Shown: one piece after another, positions 48,225 to 58,525 of the stretch
Numbering within the stretch: position 1 is the stretch's first letter
How the letters are laid out: the number at the start of each line of letters is the position of its first letter
Assembly (NCBI GenBank): GCA_949987705.1
Contig: OX465286.1
Span: forward strand, 18,675,676 to 18,739,675
Source: Thereva unica
Taxonomy: Eukaryota > Arthropoda > Insecta > Diptera > Therevidae
Direction of reading: 5' to 3'
Length of the DNA stretch: 64,000 bases
Made by a program: the position numbers and the translations under genes
Notes under the pieces: generated by a model
Database searches by the model: none
What the model saw: the letters and a program-made list of their open reading frames with translations, nothing else
Told to the model about the DNA's origin: nothing

Positions 48225-49054
48225 TGAAATCTGGGGCCCGTTCCAAATAGCAGAATAACTTTTAAAGCATCGGATATTCTACGAAAAAAAATTATGAAAA
48301 ATATTCATGTTCTCAAACATTTAGTATGGAACGGCGTTTTTGATGATATCACGATATGTGAGTTGTAATGAAAGGATTTTGAGAATGATCAACGAGTTTA
48401 TTTCAACGCATCGAATGTTGCTCAACATGCTGAAACACATCCAGCGACAGCTTTGTACAGTTTCTTTTCGATTTGCCAAAACGATCCGTTTGCACGAATG
48501 TTGCTCTCTTCTGAGATGCCACTTTATTACACTTGAAGACCCTCATCGAAGAAATTTCATCGTCGGGAGTAATGCAATGCGGTTCCTGATCATATGGATG
48601 TGCGTTCTAATGGTGCTCTTGGTCGCATTTGCAGAGTTCATCCGAAGAATAACGAATGCTTCTACTTGCGGTTGTTGCTGGTGAATGTTCGTGGGCCGAT
48701 ATCATTTGAATCACTTCGAATTGGTGATGGCGAGATGTTCCCAACATTGTGTTCTGCAACAGCTCAATTTGGTTGAAAACGATACTCATTGGGAGCATGA
48801 TAATCACTGAAGAAATTGTTTCTGCATCGCCATCTCAGATACGCACATTATTTGCTATCATTATTTTTACATGCTTCCCATCGAATCCACGAGACTTGTG
48901 AAACAAATACCCAGCATGACATGTCAGAAAACATTTTACACCGAATTCGGTTCAGTTCAATGAATCCCGAGCTCAAGGAGAATGACGAGATACATAACCA
49001 GACTTTGCTTTTGAGCGAATGTACCACTATCGAACTATGAAAGATCTGCGCAAT
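48225..49054 (+). pseudogene. Helitron helicase region, first part
   Basis: From about 48605 one frame gives RVHPKNNECFYLRLLLVNVR and GPISFESLRIGDGEMFPTLC, the conserved block upstream of the helicase domain in Helitron Rep/Hel proteins. It continues as ENDTHWEH, then SPSQIRTLFAIIIFTCFPSN and HDMSENILHRI in shifted frames, and MNPELKENDEI. Several frameshifts are present. It breaks at 49055 where a short MITE begins. The Rep endonuclease was not found upstream. A 5' terminus was not recognised. Confidence 0.75.
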
Positions 49055-49280
49055 CAGGGCCGGTGTTTGGCCTTTTTGCGCCCGGTGCAGCATGCCATAT
49101 TGCGCCCCCATCAGCTGTTCATTTTTTGATCGCAGTGCAAGAGAATGAAAAAGACACAAACACTTTTAATATATGAAAATGAATGCAAGGGAACACTTTT
49201 TCACTTTTTTTCTGAAATTGCGCCCGGTACAAATGCACCAATTTCGCCAATGAAAGCGTTTATCCGCGGTCTTGCTTTTG
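49055..49280 (+). mobile_element. Short MITE of the CAGGGCCGG family, copy 1
   Basis: Starts cagggccggtgtttggcctt, then tttgcgcccggtgcagcatg and catattgcgcccc. It ends in the other terminal type, ttgcgcccggtacaaatgca, then aatgaaagcg. A closely matching inverse copy lies at 61350-61579. The two ends are imperfect inverted repeats of each other (GCGCC-GGTGCA words). It interrupts the Helitron. Confidence 0.65.
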
Positions 49281-49329
49281 TGCTGAGATTGTTTGCGCTT
49301 TAACCAAACTCTCTCGTTAATACTGTTTA

Positions 49330-49590
49330 ATACTCCAGGATGTTTTTAGGTGCTAGCTGCACTTCCCTAACTATTTCCAGCACAATCCTTGGCCAGGACC
49401 GGGTCCCGGTTGTAGCACCGTTAAGGAAGAAGAATGGTGATCACTGCACTGCATGTATTAGTTTCTACTGTAGAATCTTGCATGGAAAAAACACAGTCCC
49501 CTTAACAGCCGCCCGAGACATATAAGACGCATTCAACAATTTCAGAATTGTGCCGATCCTGGTGTTCCTTGCCGAAAATCATAATTTCTG
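49330..49590 (+). pseudogene. Small reverse transcriptase fragment of LOA/I-like type
   Basis: Reads HCTACISFYCRILHGKN, then LTAARDI-DAFNNF and ILVFLAENHNF, which corresponds to the LDIEGAFNN finger motif of LOA/I-like elements. An in-frame stop breaks the motif. The same fragment, in inverse orientation and better preserved (TALLDIEAAFKNF), is at 60955-61245. Before it, 49385-49430 carries an RTE-like GAAGAAGAA tail (ggccaggaccgggtcccggt). Confidence 0.6.
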
Positions 49591-49990
49591 TAATTGCGCC
49601 CGGTGCAAGTGCACCATTTGCACCTATGAAAGCGTCGTCCCTGCCAACGGGGCACCGCGGGGAGATAGGATTAGGACTTGCTAATAGAGCTGCTAGGTAT
49701 TCGTCTACAGTAACCCAAGTAACTCACAACAACTAACCGGTTTTAACAGAAGTGGCAAATCGGGCGCCACTACTTTTCGAGGACTTTGTTAGACCCTAAA
49801 CTGGTGGTGCGCATTATTATTGTGGAACCAGTTTGAAACTGAGTTTGTAAATCAATCGACTCGTATCGACGAGGGCCTGAGAGTTCGATGTTTTGTCAAT
49901 AACGGCGGATTACTATCAGGGCTTAGGGCTTGGGGTTTTTGCGCCCGGTGCAGTATGACATCTTGCGCCCCATCAGCTCGATATTTATTG
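49591..49990. mobile_element. Separated halves of CAGGGCCGG-family MITEs and a dispersed repeat
   Basis: 49591-49650 matches one end (gcgcccggtgcaagtgcacc, then cctatgaaagcg), and 49918-49990 the other (tttttgcgcccggtgcagta, then cttgcgcccc). Between them 49798-49880 is the repeat shared with 44.56 kb. The halves may be one element opened by a later insertion. Confidence 0.5.
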
Positions 49991-50655
49991 ATCGCAATGA
50001 ATGAAAGATCCACCGCAGCTTATGAAAAAAACGCTTGCCTTGAAATCATCGACTCAGTGGCGCTTTATGAAGAAACGACAGCTGACGACAAGCGTGCGAG
50101 CTGCCTTGCTAAATGATCCATCTACCGAAGATTTGTCTAAGCAATTGCTGACTATCGGTAATGGCAGTGTTGCTGTCGACGAATCGAATGGATTGAGTCG
50201 TTTCCGTCGAATTTTTGTTATTCAATTTCTTGCCTTCATCTGGATGATTAACAAATCACAGGGCCAATACTTGAGTGTTTTTGGTCTGAATCTAGAAAAT
50301 GAATGCTTCTCTCACCATCAGTTGTTCGTAGCATGTTAACGTGTCGGCAAACTATCCGCTTTGTTCGTTCTCGCACGTTACAACAAAACGAAAAATGCCA
50401 TATAACACAATGCGCTTCAATGAAAAGAATTGATCCGAGTGCAACCTATCCAGCAAATAGTTTAACAGAAAGTAGTGGAACAATGCTATATAGTATATAC
50501 GAATCATTTCGATTCGATTTTTGAACATTTATTGAACTTAATTCATTTTGAGTATTCATTTTATCATAAAAAAAAAATCTAAATTCAATTCAGCTAATAA
50601 GTTACCAGAACATTTATTGATTCTGAGACGGTATGAAGTTCGCCGGGTCAGCTAG
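49991..50655 (+). pseudogene. Helitron helicase C-terminus and 3' terminus
   Basis: Across frames the strand reads KTLALKSSTQWRFMKKRQLT, RAALLNDPSTEDLSKQLLTI and GNGSVAVDES, then FAFIWMINKSQGQYLSVFGL, NLENECFSHHQLFVA, the end of the SF1 helicase domain of Helitrons (the usual motif is INK-QGQ and CFSHGQLYVA). The non-coding tail ends gaagttcgccgggtcagctag at 50655, which matches the hairpin-plus-CTAG 3' terminus of animal Helitrons, with T after it at 50656. Confidence 0.8.
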
Positions 50656-52431
50656 TGAATGTTATGCGTAAATTTTCGCGTAGTGTTAATGGAGTATTTC
50701 AAACTTGATTTGAAAAAAAAAAAAAAATAAAAATTTGCTACATCTTTTTTCAAAAAGGTAGTAGATTTTACTACTCTCAATATTCATTTTACGGTAACAT
50801 TGTGGAGAGGGTCGAGCTAAATCTCACGAAATCTCACCCATTTATGGACGACTCGTTTTATGATGCGATTTCTACTAGACACAAACCAAATTCTATACAA
50901 TTTTTTTGAATAAATGTTTTTTTTTTTTTATATCGGAACTATACGTTCTGCATTATTTCACGTTATAATTTATGCACAACTGCAATTTTTTATTGAACAC
51001 CTTTGCACATTTTATAGCATATGCCCTCCTCTGCCTCCATATTCATCTACCGTAGCAGCAGCAGCAAAAGATATCTGATAATAAAATTCCGATATTTTAG
51101 AAAATCATAGGGCATATCCCTACATGGGGTATGTAATTGCATAAAAATGACGCTGAAAACAAGAAAACACCCATCAATTATTATAATAACAAAAGCCCAG
51201 CCCTCAAACACCTTCTTAAGGTAAAGAAAAGCAGAAGAAACTTGCGAATTGGCAACTTACACGAATACCTTACCTTTATCGAATTAAAATTTTACACACA
51301 TTAACAACAAAAAAAAAAGAAATTAAATTTAACACAAAAGAAAACAACAACAAAAAAATATATACAGAATAAGGAACAACTTTTTTCCTTTCTAGAAATT
51401 CAAGATGAGCAGCCCAGAGCCCAGCCATAATCTAAGGCACGGAATAGACAATCTCCTTCCTCTACGCGGCTTCCCATGGTGTGTCTTGTGGCCGAAGTGC
51501 AAATTACTGCCCCATAATTCGATTTACATAAATAATAATTACGCAAATTTACTTTCAAACAGATAAGCAATAATTAATAGGTTGACCACACACACACTAG
51601 ACACACAAAGGTAGCAGCCTCTAGACCACCTGTCTGCAGTCTCTACACAAAGTTTTGTTCGAGTTTTTTCTTTTGTTGTTGCTGGTTGTTTGTTGCATCA
51701 ACATGCATCCAAGGCTGTTAGTTGTTAATTTGTCATTAGTTCGAGGACAATTACATTGCAACCCCGTCCTCCCCTAAAAAATTAATAATGAAAATGTCAA
51801 ACCGCAAACGACACGATTATTAAAAATTAATGCAGTTTGCACAATGTGGCAATGTTGTCCGGTTCCGAAGGAGAAAAAACAGGCGATTGGGGGGTGGAGA
51901 ATGATTGGCGCAATTATTATATCCAGGTTCAAAAAGTGACCCTTTATGTCGATAAACGTGTAATTAACAAGCAAATATAATTATTACATATTCGCCATTG
52001 TATGCTGGCGCAAATATGTTTCCAATTTCATATTTTTCAAAATAGATAATAAATGCTCCTTTCATCGCCGCGACCTGTTGTGAAGGTAGTTCGTGACATG
52101 CGAAATTGACGAGTGCAAGCCATAAGGCAATTACTTGTCCTTGAGTATGAACGAACTGTTATTACCACTCATCAATGGATCGGCGAAACAAAGGATTTAA
52201 AAATCACCGGAAGTCTTTTCATCGTTACATAAGCACACATATGGCACACGAAGGGTAAGGCATACCTATTGAAGTGCAACAAAGTGTCACAATATGACAT
52301 TAATTCGACCTTAGTTACGACGACCGCATGACACGATTAAGTGCGTGGCTTGTGCAACTGGAATTGTGGAAACAGCTATTGACTTTAAAAACGCAGACTT
52401 TGAAAGTATTTGCTCTGAATTATCCCTAGTT
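50656..52431. other. Host-like AT-rich DNA between transposons
   Basis: Starts directly after the Helitron terminus. Holds A/T runs, agcatatgccct and agggcatatcc as an imperfect inverted pair (51018-51115), a CAG run (51054-51066) and no coding motif. A short open frame from 51403 is not supported. Confidence 0.45.
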
Positions 52432-53266
52432 AGACTGGGCCGTATACAGACAAGTAGTGGAAAGATCACTCCCTGAGGATGTTCCCACTCACCCTTGGAA
52501 TGCTGAAGATCTCGAACATCAAGTGACAAATCTTAGCAACCTCCTGAATAACGCATTAGAGGCAGCCTGTCCTACTAGGAAATATAGGGGTAAAACCAAA
52601 CCCCCTTGGTGGAACAGCAGACTTCTCAAACTAAGGTCTGATAGCAGAAACGCCTTCAATAAGGCCAGATGGTCTAACTTGGCTTCGGACTGGGACAACT
52701 ACAAAGGTCGGTCTCAGGGAGTTCAAATATGAACTACGAAAGTCAAAGAGGGAATCCTGGAAAACCTTTTGTGCGACAATAGAAGGTTTTTCAGATGCCG
52801 TAAGAATGAGAAAGATTCTCTCGAAAAGCCCAATGTGCCAAGAACTGCTGCAACAAGCAGACGGTACATGGACCACGAGCAGTCAGGAGTCATTGAAACT
52901 CCTACTCGATACTCACTTTCCTGGCTCAACATCTCTTGCTGCATCTGCAGATATAGGTTTTGAGGGCCCAGCTAGTGCACATAATTTAGGCAACATTGAC
53001 AGATTGATAAGCAGGGATTTACTCCTGTGGTCCATAGAAGGCTTCATGCCTAATAAAACACCTGGACCAGACGGAATTTATCCCATCGAAATTCAGAAAG
53101 TCAGTGACCTAATTCTGAATTGGCTCGCAGCCATCTATAGGAGCTCCCTTAGCCTAAGCTACATTCCAACATCCTGGAGAGTAGCGAAGGTAGCTTTCAT
53201 TCCAAAAGCGGGTAAAATATCCTACCACAATCCAAAAGACTTGAGACCTACATATATGTCAGAGCA
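52432..53266 (+). pseudogene. LOA/I-like non-LTR element, linker and reverse transcriptase N-terminus
   Basis: Starts TDWAVYRQVVERSLP, the segment after the endonuclease in this class (TDW motif), then KTKPPWWNSRLLKLRSDSR, the WWN-L motif. A frameshift near 52708 leads to YELRKSKRESWKTFCATIEG. The next frame holds GFMPNKTPGPDGIYPIEIQK and SWRVAKVAFIPKAGK and stops at NPKDLRP, where an insertion begins (53267). The endonuclease and ORF1 are absent. Confidence 0.8.
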
Positions 53267-54173
53267 GGTGCGGGAGTCTTCTCAGAGGACTTAAATCTGA
53301 CCTGCTCTCTGGCTTTGGGGAATTACACCTCAGTCTACCAGGCGGAAATGCTTGCTCTGCTGCACGCGCTGGATCACATAAATGATGGTCAGGTGCAGGG
53401 AAGAAGTATCCTTATAGCACTGGACAATCAGGCTGTGATTAAGCGCATGAATCAGACAGAGATTAATGCGTCTCTGGCGTTGGAATGTGTCCAAAAACTG
53501 AACAGGTGTGCGAAACAAAACAACGTGACGCTAGCTTGGGTTAGAGGACATACATGCATCGATGGGAACGAAAAGGCTGACAACCTGGCAAAACAGGGGT
53601 CAACCTCGGAATTCTGGGGACCGGAGCCATACTCTGCCATTGGCAGAGGGTTGGTAAGGAACTGCATCGAGAAATGGGTCGCTGAGGAACACCGGAGACG
53701 GTGGGACGCTATGACCACGTGTAGGCAGGCTAAGATGGTGCTTACGTTGCCGATTACCGCAGCCAGAAGAAAGATCCTGCATATGCAAAGGAGAACCCTC
53801 AGATGGTTGGTGGCACTGATTACAGGACACGGATGTTTCAGGTATCACCTAAAAAGAATGGGAATTCTGGAGGATGACACCTGTCGGATGTGCCTGGAGG
53901 AACCTGAGACGGCCACACACATAGTGTGTCACTGTCCGGCGGTGGCGAGAAAAAGGGCTGCCATAACTGGACTCCATTGGATGGAGGACATGAGGCAGAC
54001 TCCCTTCAATCAGCTGCTTGCGATAACTAGGGGAGTCGAAGCAAGGGAGCAATGGGACAACCCACTGCTACCCCAATAAGATAACTCTAGGCAGAGGGAC
54101 GAAAAGGGACCCGCAAATAGTGGTCTGATTCGGTATCCCTCGAAAATCTATAATCTAATATATGTCTCACATC
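53267..54173 (+). mobile_element. Nested, 5'-truncated non-LTR fragment carrying an intact RNase H domain
   Basis: A frame open from 53267 to the stop at 54077-54079 reads AGAGVFSEDLNLTCSLALGN, then VYQAEMLALLHALDHIN, ILIALDNQAVIKRMN and WVRGHTCIDGNEKADNLAKQ: RNase H with its E, D and D kept. The first aspartate (FTDGS) is cut off by the truncation. After it comes a Cys-His motif (C-R-M-C then H and C in HIVCHCPAV, about residues 190-215). It is followed by about 90 bases of UTR without poly(A). It splits the host element between DLRP and LLKILERL. The string atatatgtc occurs at both junctions. Confidence 0.75.
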
Positions 54174-54629
54174 CTTTCTCCTCAAGATACTAGAAAGACT
54201 TGTGGAGATCCATGTTAAGCAAAGCATTGATAGAAAACTGCTTTCTCCCTCGCAGCATGCCTACACGAAAGGTAAATCAGTATACACTGCTCTCCACTCT
54301 TTGGTAGCGGTCATCGAAAGATCCCTAGAATTCAAGGACTTCACGTTGGCTGCTTTCTTAGATATTGAAGGTGCGTTCAACAATGTTGAACCTTCTGCGG
54401 TCACGAGGGCACTCCAGCGTCTGAATGTTGATGGGTGCTCCAGGTCCTTTATAGATCAGCTGCTGGGGTGCAGGGTCATAAAGTCTACCCTGGGGCTTTC
54501 GGAAGAAGTCAGACGGGTTAGAAGAGGCACACCACAAGGTGGGGTCTTATCGCCGCTCCTTTGGAATATGACAGTCAATGAAGTGCTGATAACTCTAAAG
54601 GAGTCTAGGTGCACCACGGTGGCCTATGT
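54174..54629 (+). pseudogene. LOA/I-like reverse transcriptase, fingers and palm up to YADD
   Basis: Resumes LTSFLLKILERLVEIHVKQ and continues QHAYTKGKSVYTALHSLVAV, TLAAFLDIEGAFNNV and RRGTPQGGVLSPLLWNM to CTTVAYV, where the catalytic YADD should be. There the sequence changes to an unrelated insert. Frame open from about 54202. Confidence 0.85.
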
Positions 54630-54933
54630 TGTCCTTAACCCTTCTCAATGTGGCGTGACCCTCTGCGTGCCTCACTCCCCTTTTTAGTTTTGCATGCTTC
54701 TCTGTTTGTTGTTTTTGATCTTTTATGTTTAGTCTTCTTAATGTAACGTGAGTCCTTTGTGTACCCACTCCCTCTTTGTTGTAGCACGCTTCCTTGTTAG
54801 AGTGTTTTAGTACCTATATTTATTTCTATATGTTTGCATGTCTCAGCCGAGCCCACGTGGTCGTGGTAAATGTTTCTCAGCCCAGCTGAGAAGTGCGCCT
54901 TCTGCATAAGAAGGGAAACTCTATTATATTGTG
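54630..54933 (+). mobile_element. About 300-bp insert that replaces the YADD motif
   Basis: Unrelated to the retroelement and not coding. Its first half is a degenerate tandem pair: cttctcaatgtggcgtgacc to tgcatgcttctctgtttg (54652-54707) resembles cttcttaatgtaacgtgagt to agcacgcttccttgttag (54734-54800). It has no poly(A) and no inverted ends. ttgt occurs at both junctions. The nine or so bases encoding ADD are missing from the host. Confidence 0.55.
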
Positions 54934-56517
54934 CTGGTGGTGACCGGCAAGTACATCTCAACCATAAGAGATATAATGCTACAAGTATTGGATACTCTTG
55001 CTCATTGGGCTACCACAAAGGGTCTAGGCGTCAACCCAGCCAAGACTGAAGTAGTGCTTTTTACAAAGAAGCATAGACTTCCCAATTTTCCTTCTTTGGA
55101 ACTTTGTAATGAAACACTGCATCTAAAGGAGGATGCGAAATTTCTAGGTCTCGTACTCGATAGGAAACTAACGTGGAGGCCGAATCTTTTAGAAAGAGCA
55201 AATAAGGCCAAAACAGCTCTCTTCTTATGCCCAAGAACGATCGGAGTCAACTAGGGCCTTAAACCCCGCATCGTCCACTGACTCTATACAGCTGTAATCA
55301 GAACTATACTTATGCATGGCATATCTGTATGGTGGACTGTATTACAGAAGATTACCTATCGTAAGATACTGGAAAGAGTCCAAAGAACAGCTGATCTGTG
55401 TATTAGTGGTGCAATGAGAAGCACCCCTACAGCTGCGCTGGATGTCTTATTGCATCTTACTCCTTTGGACATACACGCCGAGCAAATGGCAGCCTGAGCG
55501 GCTGCCAGGACAAAGGCTTCTTTTGGATGGACCCCATACTCATATGGCCACTCATCCATTCTTAGGAAGTTCGCCATCGCTGCGAACAACCTAGACTATA
55601 CTACATCTACGTGGACCTTCGAGAAAGGTTTCAATACCATCATTCCGGCCAGAGATGACTGGACAGATGGTGTTATCCCAACTGGGTCATTATGTATCTT
55701 CACAGATGGCTCAAAAATTGGGAACAGTGTAGGCTCTGGTATTTTTTCCGATGCATTAAATATAAATACCTCTCTTCGTCTACCCGACCACTGCAGCGTC
55801 TTCCAAGCGAAAGTCACTGCGATCTGGGAGGCTAATATATCTCATAAGAATATATGTATTCTATCGGATAGCCAAGCGGCCCTCAAGGCTCTTAATTCTG
55901 TCGTCAAAACATCTACGACTCTTCTGAACTGCCGCAGGTCTCTGTGTGAGACTGCCACTCAGTTTGATATAACACTGTGTTGGGTTCCTGGACACAGTGG
56001 GATTAGGGGAAACTGTAGGGCAGATGAGCTTGCTAGACAGGGAACAGAAGTGGAAAGGACACCCCACTTAACCCGAATGGTAATGCCCTTAGCCACCTAT
56101 AAACTAGCTGTGAGAATAATCAGCTTAGCTTGAGCCGGGCTGAGATGGACCACAGCAACGGTTTGTCGCACTCTTCATTCAATGTAGCCAACTTTGGACG
56201 CAAAGCGTTCAAATCTCTTGTTCAGTTGAACAAAAAGGAGATAAGCCACGTGGTAAAGGTGCTGACTGGTCACTGTCCCTTCGGCCCACATGCCGAAAGA
56301 TTACCACTCACCCACAACGACTTATGCAGAAGTTGTGGTAATTAAGAAGAGGAAGAAACTGTCTCCTATCTTCTCTGCACATGTCCCGCTCTAGCAAGGA
56401 AAAGAGGGACCTTTCTTGGCTCACCTTTCCTTGATGGATTGAGCGAGCTGCAAAATATTGGTGTCTCTAGACTCTGTCGCTTTATCAAAAGCTCAAAATG
56501 GCTTGAAATGGCCTGAA
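54934..56517 (+). pseudogene. LOA/I-like element: thumb, RNase H and Cys-rich C-terminus
   Basis: Reads LVVTGKYISTIRDIMLQ, then GLGVNPAKTEVVLFTKKHRL and FLGLVLDRKLTWRPNL, a frame break, RKILERVQRTADLCISGAMR, then RNase H: CIFTDGSKIGNS (about 55694), VFQAKVTAI (55797), ILSDSQAALKAL (55859), WVPGHSGIRGN and RADELARQG (56021). The glutamate of QAE is lysine here. The C-terminal Cys-His block (LCRSCGN-EEEETVSYLLCTCP, 56320-56390) includes a stop. The end is near 56517. With 52.4 and 54.2 kb it is one element of about 4 kb, including the two inserts. Confidence 0.8.
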
Positions 56518-56555
56518 CTATGTCCCAACACTAGAATGGCATCACAATGGGCCCA

Positions 56556-57835
56556 ACAGCGTGCCTAAGTGGGCTCCCTGGTCCCTAGTTTTTTGCAACG
56601 ATGCTCAAATCATATCTCATTCCCTCTGTATCTCATCTTTAACAGATCATTATCGTTAGGAAAGTTTCCTACGTTGTGGAAGAAATCCTACCTCATACCA
56701 ATCCATAAGGCGTCTGATAAGCATTTAGTGGATAACTACAGAGGTATTGCTATTTTATCAACAATCCCCAAACTATTCGAAAAACTCATCCACGACAAAA
56801 TTTCCCCTTTAATCGACCCACACTCAAATGAACAACAACACGGCTTTAGAAAAGGGCGTTCGACCACTTCAAACCTCATGGTCTTAATCTCCGAGCTCCT
56901 CTGTATTATGGAGAAGGGCTATCAAAACGATGCTATTTACACTGACTTCAGCAAGGCCATCATATTTTACTTGTTAAACTCTTAAAATTTGGAATAACAG
57001 GTTCTGCTCTTGAATGGTTAAGATCATATCTCAACGGAAGAACACAGTTTATCAGATTTCAAGGATTCCTTTCAAATGAAATCGAAGTAACTTCCGGTGT
57101 TCCTCAGGGCAGTCATCTTGGCCCTCTTCTGTTCAATATATTCATCTCTGACCTGTCTAAGAAATTAGAGAATATCCCGCATCTCTTTTACGCGGACGAT
57201 CTCAAAATATATAGTGTCATTAAGTTCCAAACCGACGTATCCTTTATTCAGTCGAATCTCAATGCATTACAAGACTGGTGCACCACTAATAAGTTTAATC
57301 TTAACATCAACAAATGTCAAGCAATTACCTTCTCTCGTAAGCATAACACACAGCAGTATTATTATCATCTCAACGACACGGTGTTGAATCAAGTCGATCA
57401 AATTATCGATCTAGGTGTCGTTCTGGACTATAAACTTAATTTTAATTTGCACTATGATAGTATTACTGCCAGAGCCAACAAACTTCTTGACTTTATAAAG
57501 AGAAGAGCTAAAGAATTCGACAACATTTGGGTCACAAAAACTCTCTTCTGTTCTCTAGTCCGTCCTATCCTGGAATATGCATGTCCCATCTGGGCTCCCA
57601 TATTTCTCATAAGTAGCAACAGGATGGAAGCAGTTCAAAAGAAGTTTATCCTCTTTGCTCTGAGAAGTCGACACGACCCGCGAGACTTTCTAAGCCTACC
57701 ACCCTACACGGAGAGGCTCAAAGTGCTGGACCTCTTGCCCAAAGATTATCTATTTTCAATAAGATGTGACACTCTTGATTTACTAACCCATTTACAATTC
57801 CTTATAACCACATCAACAAAAATCTCCTATTAGTT
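56556..57835 (+). pseudogene. 5'-truncated CR1/jockey-like reverse transcriptase, different family from 41.5 kb
   Basis: Reads LGKFPTLWKKSYLIPIHK, DNYRGIAILSTIPKLFEKLI, QQHGFRKGRSTTSNLM and YTDFSKA; a small deletion near 56960 removes about four residues (FD-V) and shifts the frame; then LLKFGITGSALEWLRSYLNG, SGVPQGSHLGPLLFNIFISD, LFYADDLKIY (both catalytic aspartates kept), DLGVVLDYKLN and PILEYACPIWAP to a stop near 57831. After the shift one frame stays open for roughly 280 codons, so only a few mutations separate it from an open polymerase frame. No poly(A) is seen. Confidence 0.85.
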
Positions 57836-58525
57836 GAAAAAGAATAGCTACAGTGCTTTTTTCTAATTAATTCCCTTGTGAAAATTCCCATAAAAAAGAA
57901 AGGGTACGAAACAACATCACATAAGTTACGCCCCACCCATAAAATGTGTACAATAAATAAAGTCACATTTTTTCATAATGCATTTTTAAAGGCGACCTGG
58001 AGCAATCGTCATGGTATTAGTTGGTCATTCTCAAGCAGTTCGCGCAATGTAAATCATAGGGAAATGTGGAATTGAAATAAAGGAAACACATGTGAAACCC
58101 CTACACGCATTACAACTTGAGAATTTTTTCACCCCATAGCTTTAAAGGCGACCTGTAGCGATCGCACTCGTGTTAGTACAGATAACCAGCAAGGTTACAG
58201 CCTGATCCAAAAAATTTTTAATATATAATAAGATTACGCCGTAAATTATTTCATTTTAATACAAAATTGTAACCGAATTATTTGAAGTATTTCTATTTGA
58301 AGTATTTTTAAAAATAGTAAACTAAAAGAGAGTGTTAGACGTTGCTTTGTGGTGCGGGTATAGTTTTCAAAGTGCTTTTTATGAATTTTTATAAGCGACC
58401 CAGAACCAACTGGTTCCTTTGCGTTGTAAGGACTGCGAAATTTCGGGGTAAGAAATATTGATTGCATTTAATTAGTTTTTAGAAATTATTTTATTCATTT
58501 TTTTACTCTCGAAATATTTTTAAAA
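57836..58525. other. Non-coding leader of the P-like element, with a repeated word
   Basis: tttaaaggcgacctggagcaatcg (57986 on) is repeated as tttaaaggcgacctgtagcgatcg (58141 on), 155 bases apart; only the first 14 or so bases are exact. It lies upstream of the THAP frame and may be part of that element's 5' end. No terminal inverted repeat was identified. Confidence 0.4.

Noticed and set aside
52432..52960. Alternative minus-strand frames over the LOA/I-like region
   Set aside because: Shadows of the plus-strand reverse transcriptase.
53267..56517. One element with two RNase H domains
   Set aside because: The first domain sits inside the reverse transcriptase fingers between DLRP and LTSF, so it is a nested insertion.
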